Below, piece after piece: positions 44,118 through 53,123 of a stretch of DNA of 64,000 bases (the first letter of the stretch is position 1; every line of letters starts with the position of its first letter). The notes under the pieces are model-generated. The model ran no database searches. It saw only the letters and a list, made by a program, of their open reading frames with translations, and was not told the origin of the DNA. Source of the stretch: Marinobacterium rhizophilum (GTDB lineage: Bacteria; Pseudomonadota; Gammaproteobacteria; Pseudomonadales; Balneatricaceae); the NCBI RefSeq assembly GCF_024397915.1, contig NZ_CP073347.1, positions 372,001-436,000 of the forward strand, given 5' to 3'. Made by a program: the position numbers and the translations under genes.

Positions 44118-45463
44118 GCCGGCAGGCCCCGGCTGCTGTGTACGTAAATGCGGTGATTGGGTGTCTCCAGCGTCCAGGGGCGTGGACGCCCGCCCAGCTC
44201 TTCGGCCACGGCAAGGCCCGACTGCAGACCGTCTTCATGGAACCCTGAGCCAAAGTAGGCGCCGCAGAACCAGGTATTCTGCTGGCCCTGCAGATTCCAC
44301 AGTTGTTTTTGTGCCGCCAGGGCCGCCAGTGAAAAAGTGGGGTGATCGTAGAGGAAACTGCGGTGGACGGTGCCGGGCGCAGGTTCGTGCAGCGGGTTAA
44401 GGGTTACGTACAGCGGCAATGCGTTTGGCAGGTGCTGCAGCCGGTTCATCCAGTAGCTCACGGAGACCTCCCGCTGACCACCGTGCCGCAGTGCCGCCAG
44501 GTAGTTCCAGCTGGCCCAGGCGGCCTTGCTGCGGGGCATCAGGCTGGGGTCGCTGTGCAGCACCGCCCGGTTGCGCTGATAGCTGAATGCCCCGAGCAAC
44601 TGCTGTTCCAGCATGCTGGGGGCGTGCAGCAGCTGCAGTGCCTGGTTGGCATGGCAGGCCAGTACGACATGGTCGAAAGGCTCTCGTTCACCGTGAAGAA
44701 ACTCGAGCTCGATGCCGCCTTTGCGCCGCAGGATACGATGAATGCGGCTGTTCAGGCGTACTTCACCGCGTTGGCGCAGGCTGGCGTCGATCTTGCTGAC
44801 GTAGCTGCGACTGCCGCCGGTAACCGTTCGCCACTGGGGGCGATCATTGAGCTGGACCAGGCCATGATTCTGGCAAAATCGCAGAAAGGCCAGCGCCGGG
44901 TATTCCAGCATAAGATCCACCGGTGTCGACCAGATCGCCGCCCCCATGGGCAGCAGGTGGTCCTGTACAAAGGCATGGCCGTAGCGCTCGCGGTGCAACA
45001 GTTCGCCCAGGGTCAGGCTGGCGGTGGCCGGGTCTTCACAGTAGCGTGCCGCTTCACGGTAAAAGCGCGACAGGTCCAGCAGCATGGACCAGAAGCGTGG
45101 CCGGGCCAGGTTGCGTTTTTGTGCCAGCAGGCCCGGCAGACCGGTACCGCTGTACTCGAGCCGGCCCCGGTCCAGCGAAACCCCGAAGGACATGTCGGTT
45201 TCACGGCTCTGGACCCCGAGGGTCTCGAAAAAACGCACGAGGTTGGGGTAGTTGACCGGGTTGTAGACAATAAAGCCGGTATCGACCGCAACGCTGCCCG
45301 TGCCCAGGGGAACATCGACGGTATTGGAGTGGCCGCCCAGGCGATCATCCTTTTCGAACAGGGTGACCTGGTGTTGCTGACTGAGCAGCCAGGCGCTGGA
45401 CAGTCCTGAAATACCCGAGCCGACAACGGCGATCTTGAGCGGGCGTATTGCCGTGATGTTCAT
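44114..45463 (-). CDS. FAD-dependent NAD(P)-binding oxidoreductase (amine-oxidase fold)
   Basis: 449 aa from the ATG at 45463, which has an AGGAAGAGG ribosome site; an upstream ATG at 45598 would run through the promoter. The Rossmann motif VVGSGISGLSSAWLL, FEKDDRLGGHSNTV and the C-terminal FCGAYFGSGFHEDGLQSGLAVA (FAD closure) are present. It is the first gene of the leftward operon (FAD enzyme, DUF1365, CFA, MFS, DUF3833) and directly follows a TGATCC-type ECF promoter. Confidence 0.9.
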   Translation of the reverse strand: MNITAIRPLKIAVVGSGISGLSSAWLLSQQHQVTLFEKDDRLGGHSNTVDVPLGTGSVAVDTGFIVYNPVNYPNLVRFFETLGVQSRETDMSFGVSLDRGRLEYSGTGLPGLLAQKRNLARPRFWSMLLDLSRFYREAARYCEDPATASLTLGELLHRERYGHAFVQDHLLPMGAAIWSTPVDLMLEYPALAFLRFCQNHGLVQLNDRPQWRTVTGGSRSYVSKIDASLRQRGEVRLNSRIHRILRRKGGIELEFLHGEREPFDHVVLACHANQALQLLHAPSMLEQQLLGAFSYQRNRAVLHSDPSLMPRSKAAWASWNYLAALRHGGQREVSVSYWMNRLQHLPNALPLYVTLNPLHEPAPGTVHRSFLYDHPTFSLAALAAQKQLWNLQGQQNTWFCGAYFGSGFHEDGLQSGLAVAEELGGRPRPWTLETPNHRIYVHSSRGLPA

Positions 45464-45491
45464 GGCCTCTTCCTTTGCAACTTTGATTCCC

Positions 45492-45521
45492 CTGTACGAA
45501 GATGGCCAGACAATCGGATCA
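45492..45521 (-). promoter_or_regulatory. ECF-type promoter of the leftward lipid operon
   Basis: On the minus strand TGATCC (45521-45516) is followed after 17 bases by CGTACA. This matches the TGATC...CGTA pattern of RpoE/ChrR-type (ECF11) promoters, and the start codon is at 45463. A similar promoter faces the other way. Confidence 0.6.
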
Positions 45522-45590
45522 GTGTGAGTGAGTTGACCCACAGCGGGAATGCATGAAACCGGGGTGCCGAGTCCTCTTTCGCTGCGGCAC

Positions 45591-45618
45591 TGATCCATCC
45601 ACGTCGCACTTACGTATA
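45591..45618 (+). promoter_or_regulatory. ECF-type promoter of the sigma factor operon
   Basis: TGATCC (45591-45596) and, 16 bases later, CGTATA (45613-45618), with the sigma factor start at 45656. This resembles the autoregulated promoter expected for an ECF11 sigma factor. Confidence 0.6.
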
Positions 45619-45655
45619 GCAGGACAATGAAAAAACCGAACCCTATGGAGGCGAT

Positions 45656-46231
45656 GTGGCTGCAGTCATCTCTTTATTCAAGCAGGCTCCACCTGTGAAA
45701 GAGGAATGGAGTGCCTGCCTGGCCGGCCTCGCCCAAACGCGGGATCGGTCGGACTACGCCAGGCTGTTTGGGCACTTTGCGCCCAGGGTCAAGGCTTATC
45801 TGATCCGCCTTGGCATGACGCCTGCGAACGCCGAAGAGCTGGCTCAGGAAGCGCTGCTGTCGGTCTGGCGCAAGGCCCACATGTTTGATCCGGCCAAGGC
45901 CAATGCCAGCACCTGGATATTCCGGCTGGCGCGAAACCTGTGTATCGACCGCATGCGGCGCGAGAAAATACAGTTCCATGAACTGGAGTACGACGAGGCC
46001 GCCGATCCCGATGCTCGTCATGATGGTGAGCACGCGGTTCTGGCAACACGCATGGCCGAGGCCATCAAGGCCTTGCCGGAGGCCCAGGCACAGGTGCTCT
46101 ACCTGTCCTACTACGAGGGGCGCAGTCATTCGGATATTGCCCAGGCCATCGGCATTCCGCTGGGCAGCGTCAAGAGCCGACTGCGACTGGGGTTTGAAAA
46201 GCTTAAACAGATCTGGGGAGAGTCATCGTGA
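45656..46231 (+). CDS. ECF RNA polymerase sigma factor, ECF11/RpoE-like
   Basis: 191 aa. The region-2 helix is in AYLIRLGMTPANAEELAQEALLSVWRKAHMFDPAKANASTWIFRLARN, and region 4 is in LPEAQAQVLYLSYYEGRSHSDIAQAIGIPLGSVKSRLRLGFEKL. The GTG at 45656 follows ATGGAGGCGAT. The stop overlaps the anti-sigma gene by four bases. With a ChrR-type partner, photolyase and CFA genes around it, it is most likely the singlet-oxygen response sigma factor; direct targets appear to be both divergent operons. Confidence 0.93.
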   Translation: MAAVISLFKQAPPVKEEWSACLAGLAQTRDRSDYARLFGHFAPRVKAYLIRLGMTPANAEELAQEALLSVWRKAHMFDPAKANASTWIFRLARNLCIDRMRREKIQFHELEYDEAADPDARHDGEHAVLATRMAEAIKALPEAQAQVLYLSYYEGRSHSDIAQAIGIPLGSVKSRLRLGFEKLKQIWGESS

Positions 46232-46887
46232 GCATACGTCACCATCTTGATGATGCGACCCTGCTGGCCTATGCGGCGGGTTCGCTGTCCGAGGGCATGT
46301 CGCTGCTGGTTGCCAGCCATATTGATCGCTGTGCGCACTGTCAGGAGCGGCTGCAGCAGGCCGAAGCGGTGGGCGGTGCGCTGCTGGAGGAGCTGGCGCC
46401 GGTAGCCTTGGCGCCGGACGCGCTGGAACAGGTACTGGCGCTGCTGGATACCGATGCCGGCGCAGCTGATGTGCAGCCGGTGGTGGCACGTGCGCCGCTG
46501 CTGGACAGCCAGATTCCGGCCCCGCTGGCCCATTACCTCGACAAGCCGCTTGACGAGCTGGAGTGGCGCACCCTGGTACCGGGTGTGCGTCAGCTTGATT
46601 TGCGCCTCGGTGGCCCCGGTGCCACACGCCTGCTGCGCATAGCTCCCGGCCTGTCGGTACCCCATCACAGCCACCGGGGCAACGAGCTGACGCTGATACT
46701 GCGGGGCTCCTACAGCGATGAGCTGGGGCGCTTCCAGGCCGGTGATGTGGCCGATCTGGATGAACAGGTCAGTCACCAGCCGATCAGTGATAGCGGTGAA
46801 GATTGTATCTGTCTGATTGCCACCGATGCGCCCCTGCGCTTCAGTGGTTTAATGGGGCGGCTGGTGCAGCCGTTTATCGGCCTGTGA
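46228..46887 (+). CDS. chrR: ChrR-type zinc-binding anti-sigma factor with cupin domain
   Basis: 219 aa. The N-terminal anti-sigma domain has His5/His6, His31, Cys35 and Cys38, corresponding to the zinc ligands described for Rhodobacter ChrR (His6, His31, Cys35, Cys38). The C-terminal cupin domain shows VPHHSHRGNELTLIL and GDVADLDEQVSHQP, so its metal ligands also look intact. It would hold the sigma factor inactive and release it upon singlet-oxygen stress. Coupled to the sigma gene by overlap. Confidence 0.93.
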   Translation: MSIRHHLDDATLLAYAAGSLSEGMSLLVASHIDRCAHCQERLQQAEAVGGALLEELAPVALAPDALEQVLALLDTDAGAADVQPVVARAPLLDSQIPAPLAHYLDKPLDELEWRTLVPGVRQLDLRLGGPGATRLLRIAPGLSVPHHSHRGNELTLILRGSYSDELGRFQAGDVADLDEQVSHQPISDSGEDCICLIATDAPLRFSGLMGRLVQPFIGL

Positions 46888-46926
46888 CGGTGCTGCCGGA
46901 CATGGTGTTTTCACGAGGGAAACTGG

Positions 46927-47898
46927 ATGCGAGAACCTGTTGTTGATGCCACGGATTCGCTGATACCCATCGGTATCAGTGCCTGCCTGATGGGCGAGAA
47001 GGTGCGCTATAACGGTGGCCACAAACGCTCGCAGTACTGCCTGGATGTGCTGTCGGACTGCTTCAGCTTCAAGCCGTTCTGTCCGGAACTCGCCGTGGGT
47101 CTGGGGGTTCCCCGCGAACCGATTCGCCTGGTGGGTGAGGCCGCCCACCCCAGCGCGCTGGGAACCAAGGACCCGTCGCTGGATGTGACCGAGGCACTGG
47201 CGGAGCAAGGCCGGACAGTGGCTGCCGCCTTGCCGGACCTGTGCGGCTATATCGTGATCAAGGGCTCGCCGAGCTGCGGTATGGAAAGGGTGAAAGTCTA
47301 CCATCCCAATGGCATGCCCAACGGGGCGGGGCGGGGCCTCTTTATCGATGCCCTGATGCGGGCCAACCCGCTGTTGCCGGTGGAGGAGGAGGGGCGCCTG
47401 AACGACCCTGTGCTGCGGGAGAACTTTATCGTCCGGGTATTTGCACTGCACCGCTGGAAGCAGCTGGTGGCGGCCGAACCCAGCTACCATGCGCTGCTGC
47501 AATTTCACAGTCAGAGCAAGTATCTGCTGATGGCCCACAGCTATGAAGGCTACCGTGTTCTGGGTCGCTACCTGGCCGAGGCCCACGATCAGCCCATTGA
47601 TAAGGCCATGCAGACCTATATCAGCGGTCTCATGGAACATCTGAGCCAGTGTGCCACGCGCAACAGCCATGTGAACGTGCTGATGCACGTGTTCGGGTAC
47701 CTGAAAAAGGCGATCGACAGCCAGTGCAAGCAGGAAATCCTGGACAGTATTGACGAGTATCATCGCGGCGAGGTGCACCTGGTGGTGCCGCTTACCCTGC
47801 TGCGCCACTACCTCAAGCGTCACGGCTCGGACTATATCAAGCAGCAGTTTTACCTGGATCCCCATCCCTACAAGCTTGGGCTGCGCAACTACATATGA
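46927..47898 (+). CDS. DUF523 and DUF1722 (YbgA) fusion protein
   Basis: 323 aa: DUF523 at about 15-150 (IGISACLMGEKVRYNGGHKR, FCPELAVGLGVPREP, KGSPSCGMERVKVY) and DUF1722/YbgA at about 180-310 (LLQFHSQSKYLLMAHS, YLKKAIDSQCKQEI). The Cys residues in DUF523 look metal-binding. E. coli ybgA is likewise next to phrB. The stop overlaps the photolyase gene by four bases, implying they are made together. Confidence 0.9.
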   Translation: MREPVVDATDSLIPIGISACLMGEKVRYNGGHKRSQYCLDVLSDCFSFKPFCPELAVGLGVPREPIRLVGEAAHPSALGTKDPSLDVTEALAEQGRTVAAALPDLCGYIVIKGSPSCGMERVKVYHPNGMPNGAGRGLFIDALMRANPLLPVEEEGRLNDPVLRENFIVRVFALHRWKQLVAAEPSYHALLQFHSQSKYLLMAHSYEGYRVLGRYLAEAHDQPIDKAMQTYISGLMEHLSQCATRNSHVNVLMHVFGYLKKAIDSQCKQEILDSIDEYHRGEVHLVVPLTLLRHYLKRHGSDYIKQQFYLDPHPYKLGLRNYI

Positions 47899-49301
47899 AT
47901 CTGATCTGGTTTCGCAACGACCTGCGCCTGACGGATAACCCGGCGTTGCAGGCCGCTGCGGCGCAGGGGCAGCCGCTGCTGGCGGTGGTCGTGCTGACGC
48001 CCACACAATGGCAGCGTCACGGTGATGCGCCGCGCAAGCTCGCCTTCTGGCGCGATGCGCTGCAATGCCTGAGTGATGACCTGGCTCGGCTTAACATTGG
48101 GCTGCGTGTCTTGCACGCTGATGAGTTCGAGGGTTGTGCGCCCGCCTTGCTCGATCTGTGCCGGCAAGTGCAGGCTAAGGGGCTCTATTTCAATTACGAG
48201 TACCCACTGAACGAACGCCGGCGTGACCGGGCAGTGAAGCGGTTGCTGCGTAGCGAGGGGCTGCGTTGCGAGGGCTGTCATGGCGACCTGATGCTGGAGC
48301 CCGGAGCCGTTCTCAGTGCCAAGGGCGAGCCGTTCCGGGTGTTCACTCCCTTTGGCCGGGTCTGGCGTAAAGAGATACTGATGCGCGACCTGGCCTGCTT
48401 GCCGGCGCCCCGGCCCCAGTCACCACTGGCAATCGAGAGTGATGCCATTCCATCCCTGGGAACGTCCTACGATCGGCAGCTTTGGCCGGTGGGGGAGGAG
48501 GCCGCCGCGCAGCGGCTGTACCGCTTTGCCGCAGCTGATCTGGCCAACTATGCTGAGCAGCGGGATTTTCCCGCCCTCGATGCGACCTCATCCCTCTCGG
48601 CCTATCTGAATACCGGCCAGCTTTCAGTGCGACAGTGTCTGAACGTGGCGTACCACACTCTGGGTGAGCACTGGCTCGAAAGCCAGTGGGTGACAGAGCT
48701 GATCTGGCGTGAGTTTTATCGTCACCTGCTGGTGGCCTTTCCCGACCTGAACCGGTTGGCGCCCTTCAGACCCGAGGTGGAGGCACGCCTGCGATGGCAG
48801 GATAACCCTGAGCGGTTCGGTGCCTGGTGCCGGGGCGAAACGGGCTTTCCCATTGTGGATGCCGCCATGCGACAGCTGCTGGCCACCGGCTGGATGCACA
48901 ACCGCCTGCGCATGGTGGTGGCGTCCTTCCTGACCAAGCTGCTGGGTGTTGACTGGCGCCTGGGGGCTGAATTCTTCATGCAGCAGCTGATTGACGGTGA
49001 CTTTGCCTCCAACCTGGGGGGCTGGCAGTGGAGTGCTTCGGTGGGGGCAGATGCCGCCCCCTATTTTCGTATTTTCAGCCCGCAACGCCAGGCCGAGCGC
49101 TTCGATCCGCGGGATGCATTCGTGTGCCAGTGGCTGCCGGAGTTGGCGTCGCTGCCGGCGCGACAGCGACAGGACCCGCAGATCAGCAGCCAGGTACGTG
49201 GTCTGGCGCCCGTGATCGATTACCGGGCAGCGCGGGCCCAGGCGCTGGCGGCATACAAGGCCGCCGGCGCAAGGGCGACTGACAATTTTTCCGGCCGCTG
49301 A
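47895..49301 (+). CDS. phrB: Deoxyribodipyrimidine photolyase (class I CPD)
   Basis: 468 aa. The N-terminal antenna domain (NLIWFRNDLRLTDNPAL) is followed by the FAD domain with QWVTELIWREFYRHLL, TGFPIVDAAMRQLLATGWMHNRLRMVVASFLTK and GGWQWSASVGADAAPYFRIFSP. It repairs UV-induced cyclobutane dimers with blue light. Cotranscription with ybgA and the ECF-ChrR pair would place DNA repair under photo-oxidative control. Confidence 0.95.
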   Translation: MNLIWFRNDLRLTDNPALQAAAAQGQPLLAVVVLTPTQWQRHGDAPRKLAFWRDALQCLSDDLARLNIGLRVLHADEFEGCAPALLDLCRQVQAKGLYFNYEYPLNERRRDRAVKRLLRSEGLRCEGCHGDLMLEPGAVLSAKGEPFRVFTPFGRVWRKEILMRDLACLPAPRPQSPLAIESDAIPSLGTSYDRQLWPVGEEAAAQRLYRFAAADLANYAEQRDFPALDATSSLSAYLNTGQLSVRQCLNVAYHTLGEHWLESQWVTELIWREFYRHLLVAFPDLNRLAPFRPEVEARLRWQDNPERFGAWCRGETGFPIVDAAMRQLLATGWMHNRLRMVVASFLTKLLGVDWRLGAEFFMQQLIDGDFASNLGGWQWSASVGADAAPYFRIFSPQRQAERFDPRDAFVCQWLPELASLPARQRQDPQISSQVRGLAPVIDYRAARAQALAAYKAAGARATDNFSGR

Positions 49302-49352
49302 CACATCAACTGGGCATAGTAACAACCCGCCGGATGCGCCTGTGGACGGTAT

Positions 49353-50132
49353 TTACGCATCGTGTTCAGGGGGGAGTTCGAAGCGGGTGATCCAGCGCCG
49401 GGATATCAGCAGGGTCAGGTGCTGGTTGAGATCCGGCACGGCCTGCCTGAGCTGGCAAAGGGTATGGCCCTCAAGGATGCCGTTGAGCAGGCGCGCGCGG
49501 GCTTCGCTCAGCCGTTCGGCTCGGGGACTGTCGAGGTGGCGATACACGCATAGCCACTGCGGCTGGTAACTCAAATGCAGTTCGCCCGGATTGCCCTGCT
49601 GGTAGCGGTTCCATATATCCAGTACCGGCCAGTCGCAGCGCAGCAGGCGCAACGCCAGACTGGGTACAAGGCGCAGCCGGTACTGCTCCGATTCCGGGAT
49701 GTAGACCAGTGAGCTGAAGTCCGGTGGCGGGTCATCTTCGGCGCACCCGACCAGGTACAGTGCCCATTCAAGCGTGGCCAGTTCCGGCAGAAACTGCAGC
49801 TTGTACAGCGTGCAGTGCTGGTGCGTGCAGCTCTCGAGCAGCTGCGCAAAACCGCTGCCAAAGAGCCCTGTGCCGTCGCCCGAGGCGACGCGCGGCGGCT
49901 GGCTGTACAACCGGGAAAGGACATGCAAAAGCTGCTGTCCCAGCAGCCGGGCGGTGATTGGGTAGATCTGTTGCAGTGCCCGGACCCGGGCCTGGTCCAG
50001 CAGACCACGGTACAGCTCCAGGCATTGCTCGGGGTCGAGGCTTGCGCTGGTAACCAGCTGGCGCAGGCGGGCGCTGGGTCTGCCGTCCATTTCTGCCCTC
50101 AGTGCCGCCTGCAGGTCGGCGAGACGCATCAA
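49353..50132 (-). CDS. DUF2063 (BufC-like) family protein
   Basis: The 259-aa protein has the N-terminal DUF2063 helical domain (LADLQAALRAEMDGRP, CLELYRGLLDQARVRALQQIYPITARLLGQQ) and a second domain with LATLEWALYLV. It overlaps the DUF692 gene by four bases. DUF2063 proteins partner MNIO (DUF692) enzymes as recognition or leader-binding subunits in RiPP pathways such as bufferin biosynthesis (known for family; inferred here). Confidence 0.88.
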   Translation of the reverse strand: MMRLADLQAALRAEMDGRPSARLRQLVTSASLDPEQCLELYRGLLDQARVRALQQIYPITARLLGQQLLHVLSRLYSQPPRVASGDGTGLFGSGFAQLLESCTHQHCTLYKLQFLPELATLEWALYLVGCAEDDPPPDFSSLVYIPESEQYRLRLVPSLALRLLRCDWPVLDIWNRYQQGNPGELHLSYQPQWLCVYRHLDSPRAERLSEARARLLNGILEGHTLCQLRQAVPDLNQHLTLLISRRWITRFELPPEHDA

Positions 50133-50977
50133 GAGAGCCTGCGGTTACTCATGCATTGCTGCATGATTTGCTGGGCGCGGTTAACCTCGTCCAGGATGAC
50201 AGCCAGCGGCGGTATGTTGTGCTCCCATTCAATGAGTGTCGGCGTTGCCGTAAAACGCTGCTGGGCCTGTTCATACAGTGCCCAGACAGGTGCCTGTACC
50301 GGACTGCTGTGGCTGTCCAGCAGGTAGCTATCGCGGTCATCGAAGCCGGCCAGGTGAATCTCGCGCACCCGGTTGGCCGGAAGCCGGGCCAGGGTATCCT
50401 GTGCACTCACGCCAAGGTTGAACTCTGTGACATAGCAGTTATTGATATCCAGCAGCAGGTAACAGTCGGCCCGTTGCGCCATCTCAGCCAGAAACTCGCC
50501 TTCGCTGAGGGTCGAGTGGCTAAAGCCGAGGTAACTGGCGGGGTTTTCCAGCAGGATACGTCGACCCAGGTAGTCCTGTACCTGGCTAATGCGCGTTGTA
50601 ATCTGTTGCAGTGCTTCTTCGGTGTAGGGCAGTGGCAACAGTTCATGGCTGAAGCAGTTGCCCAGGGGGCCAAAGCTGACATGGTCGGAAATCCAGCTGA
50701 CATCCAGCTGAGCGGCGACCTGCTTCAGGCGGGCAAGGTAGGTCATGTCCAGCGGCGCGCAGGACCCCAGGGCCAGGCCCGCGCCGTGCAGGGTTAGCGG
50801 GTGGTTCGCGCGCAGACGTTCGAGGTTGTGCAAGGCCGTGCCACCCGCCGTCAGATGCTGGTCGAACAGGATTTCGAGCCAGCGTATCCCCTCGCCGGCG
50901 TTGATGATGTCATCAACCTGGCAACTTTTCAGGCCTACTCCTGCGCCAGCAAGACTCCAGTGAATCGTCTCACGCAT
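50129..50977 (-). CDS. DUF692 / MNIO family oxidative enzyme (BufB-like)
   Basis: 282 aa from the ATG at 50977. The TIM-barrel multinuclear iron signature residues are all visible: LHGAGLALGS, ISDHVSF, LLENPASYLG, LLDINNCYV, IHLAGFDDRDSYLLDSH and LIEWEHNIPP. Such enzymes use non-haem iron to modify cysteine residues in small precursor peptides. The neighbouring DUF2063 gene is present, but no precursor (DUF2282-like, Cys-rich) ORF is seen on either side. Confidence 0.9.
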   Translation of the reverse strand: MRETIHWSLAGAGVGLKSCQVDDIINAGEGIRWLEILFDQHLTAGGTALHNLERLRANHPLTLHGAGLALGSCAPLDMTYLARLKQVAAQLDVSWISDHVSFGPLGNCFSHELLPLPYTEEALQQITTRISQVQDYLGRRILLENPASYLGFSHSTLSEGEFLAEMAQRADCYLLLDINNCYVTEFNLGVSAQDTLARLPANRVREIHLAGFDDRDSYLLDSHSSPVQAPVWALYEQAQQRFTATPTLIEWEHNIPPLAVILDEVNRAQQIMQQCMSNRRLS

Positions 50978-51372
50978 AGTGGTGTTGTCCCTGCGCTGTG
51001 ACGCCTGTCCATCAGGCAAGTTGCGGCTCTTGCGAAGGGGTTACCCCAGGGCTGCACATGAATGCTGAGCCTGATCCGTGATCCGGCCGGACGTCGTTTG
51101 AGCACTGTTAATGCGAGTGTCAGTCTCGGGTCGGGTGTTTTCATTCATCTCAGGTTCAGCTCTTTGAAACTGATGTTTGAATTAAGTTCAGTGTAATTCT
51201 CTTGGGGGCCGGTGTCCCAGGCGGGGCACATTGTCAGGGCGTCAAGGGTATACTCGATGTGTCGGCGGGCGAGATCGAATGAATCCCGCCAGGGAGCGAT
51301 TGACCGGGAGTTTGTCACTATGGATGCTTTGATTATGGAGTTGTTTGTTACTCATCGCCGGGACTTGTCTGA
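50978..51372. other. Intergenic region between the DUF692 gene and dgt
   Basis: 395 bp with no convincing gene on either strand, although a Cys-rich peptide gene might be expected here. A 69-codon minus frame (50935-51144) has only two Cys and no signal peptide. AT-rich sequence around 51160-51200 probably holds the dgt promoter. Confidence 0.6.
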
Positions 51373-52695
51373 ATGAGCATGCAATGGGACCGCCTGTTGA
51401 CCGCACAGCGTTACGGCCATGAGCAGGTGAGTCCGCAGGAAATCGGCCGTAGCCACTTCCACAAGGACAATGACCGCATTGTCTTTTGCAGTGCCTTTCG
51501 GCGCCTGGGTCGCAAGACACAGGTGCACCCGCTGGCGCTGAATGACCATATCCATACCCGGCTGACGCACTCCATCGAGGTGGGCAGCGTCGGGCGTACC
51601 CTGGGTATTCGCGTGGGAGAGATGATTGCCAATCTGCTGCCGGACTGGGTCAGCCCCCATGACCTGGGTACCATCGTGCAATCGGCCTGCCTGGCGCACG
51701 ATATCGGTAATCCGCCCTTTGGCCACGCCGGGGAGTATGCCATTCGGGACTGGTTTCGCAGCCAGACCAGCCGCGAACTGACACAGTCCCTGACACCGAC
51801 CGAGCGGGCCGATCTAGAAACCTTCGAGGGGAATGCCCAGGGTTTCAGGGTGGTGACCCGTATCGAGAATCACCTGCTGGACGGTGGGTTGCGTCTGACC
51901 TACCCGACACTGGGAACGCTGCTCAAGTACCCCTGGACGGTGGAGCGGGCCACGGCGAAGGGCAAGTTCAGCAGTTTTCAAAGCGAGAGACCCATTCTCG
52001 ACAAGCTCGGGGTGTCGCTGGGGCTGATCCCGCTGGGGGAGCACTGGTGGAGTCGCCATCCGCTGACCTGGCTGATGGAGGCGGCGGATGATATCTGTTA
52101 TGCCATTCTCGACCTGGAGGATGCCATCGAGCTGAACATTCTCAGTTTTGAGGAGGTCAAGCCCATCCTGCTGCAGCTGTGCGGAAGCCTGGAGTACGAC
52201 GACAGTCTCTTTGCGACCCAGGCGTCGGCGCGGCGCAAGATTTCGGCGTTGCGGGGCACGGCGATGGAAAACATGATTGAGTCGGCGCTGGGGGCTTTCA
52301 GCAGCCACTATGCTGCCATCATGGCCGGAAGCTATCGCGGCGAGCTGCTGGCCGATGGTGATGCCGGCGTTCGCGAGGGGCTGATGCGGGCCAAGCAGCT
52401 GGCCAAAACACGGGTCTTTCCCGATACCCGCAAGACCGAACTGGAAGTCGGCGCCTACAGCAGCCTGGGTATCTTGCTCGAAGCTTTCTGCAAGGCGGTG
52501 CACGATCAGCATGTAAAGGGTGCCAGCGGCCTGGGGTATCGCAGCGAGAAGATTATCAGCCTGATGGGTATTCATGCACCGGCGCCGGAACTTGCGCTCT
52601 ATGATGCCTATCGCCGCGCCCTCGATTTCATCGGCGGGATGACGGACAATTACGCCACTTATCTCGCCCGCCAGGTAGGCGGCCTGAATCCATAA
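51373..52695 (+). CDS. dgt: Deoxyguanosinetriphosphate triphosphohydrolase-like protein
   Basis: 440 aa of the HD superfamily. RLTHSIEVGSVGR has His66, CLAHDIGNPPFGHAGE has the HD pair His109-Asp110, and the signature FRRLGRKTQVHPL precedes them. It hydrolyses dGTP (and possibly other dNTPs) to nucleoside and tripolyphosphate. It lies 12 bp before the yciH-like gene. Such enzymes maintain dNTP pools and some have phage-defence roles; nothing here distinguishes these. Confidence 0.92.
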   Translation: MSMQWDRLLTAQRYGHEQVSPQEIGRSHFHKDNDRIVFCSAFRRLGRKTQVHPLALNDHIHTRLTHSIEVGSVGRTLGIRVGEMIANLLPDWVSPHDLGTIVQSACLAHDIGNPPFGHAGEYAIRDWFRSQTSRELTQSLTPTERADLETFEGNAQGFRVVTRIENHLLDGGLRLTYPTLGTLLKYPWTVERATAKGKFSSFQSERPILDKLGVSLGLIPLGEHWWSRHPLTWLMEAADDICYAILDLEDAIELNILSFEEVKPILLQLCGSLEYDDSLFATQASARRKISALRGTAMENMIESALGAFSSHYAAIMAGSYRGELLADGDAGVREGLMRAKQLAKTRVFPDTRKTELEVGAYSSLGILLEAFCKAVHDQHVKGASGLGYRSEKIISLMGIHAPAPELALYDAYRRALDFIGGMTDNYATYLARQVGGLNP

Positions 52696-52707
52696 GGGGA
52701 TCTGTTC

Positions 52708-53082
52708 ATGGCTTCACTGCGCGACCAGCTTAGCGGACTGGTGTACTCAACCGAACATGGCGATAGCTGTTCTGGCTGTCGCAAGCCCGTCGCTGACTGT
52801 ATCTGTGCCCAGCTCGAGGACGCCGAGCGCCTGGCGACCCTGGACGGCATCGTGCGCATTCGCCGGGAAACCTCGGGGCGCAAGGGCAAGGGTGTCACCA
52901 CCCTGACGGGCGTGCCGCTGGCGGACGCGGAGCTCAGGCTGCTGGGCAAGAAGCTGAAAAAACTCTGCGGTACGGGTGGTGCCTGCAAGGACGGAGTCAT
53001 CGAAATTCAGGGGGATCATCGCGAGCGCCTCAAGCTCGCGCTGGAGCAGGAAGGCTTCAAGGTCAAGCTGGCCGGGGGCTAG
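52708..53082 (+). CDS. yciH: SUI1/YciH-type translation initiation factor-like protein
   Basis: A 124-aa protein with an N-terminal CxxC-type element (SCSGCRKPVADCIC, probable zinc knuckle) and the SUI1 domain (RIRRETSGRKGKGVTTLTGVP, GTGGACKDGVIEIQGDHRERLKLAL). It is a bacterial relative of eIF1. It probably shares a transcript with dgt. Confidence 0.9.
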   Translation: MASLRDQLSGLVYSTEHGDSCSGCRKPVADCICAQLEDAERLATLDGIVRIRRETSGRKGKGVTTLTGVPLADAELRLLGKKLKKLCGTGGACKDGVIEIQGDHRERLKLALEQEGFKVKLAGG

Positions 53083-53123
53083 GTCCACAGACCAGGCTCG
53101 CAGCCAAAGTGGGAGATCGGTTT

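Noticed and set aside
51072..51084. Two TGATCC boxes upstream of dgt as possible ECF promoters
   Set aside because: Neither has a CGTA-like -10 box at 16-17 bp spacing.
50935..51144. Minus-strand 69-codon frame as a BufA-type precursor
   Set aside because: It overlaps the DUF692 start, has only two Cys, no signal peptide and no resemblance to DUF2282.
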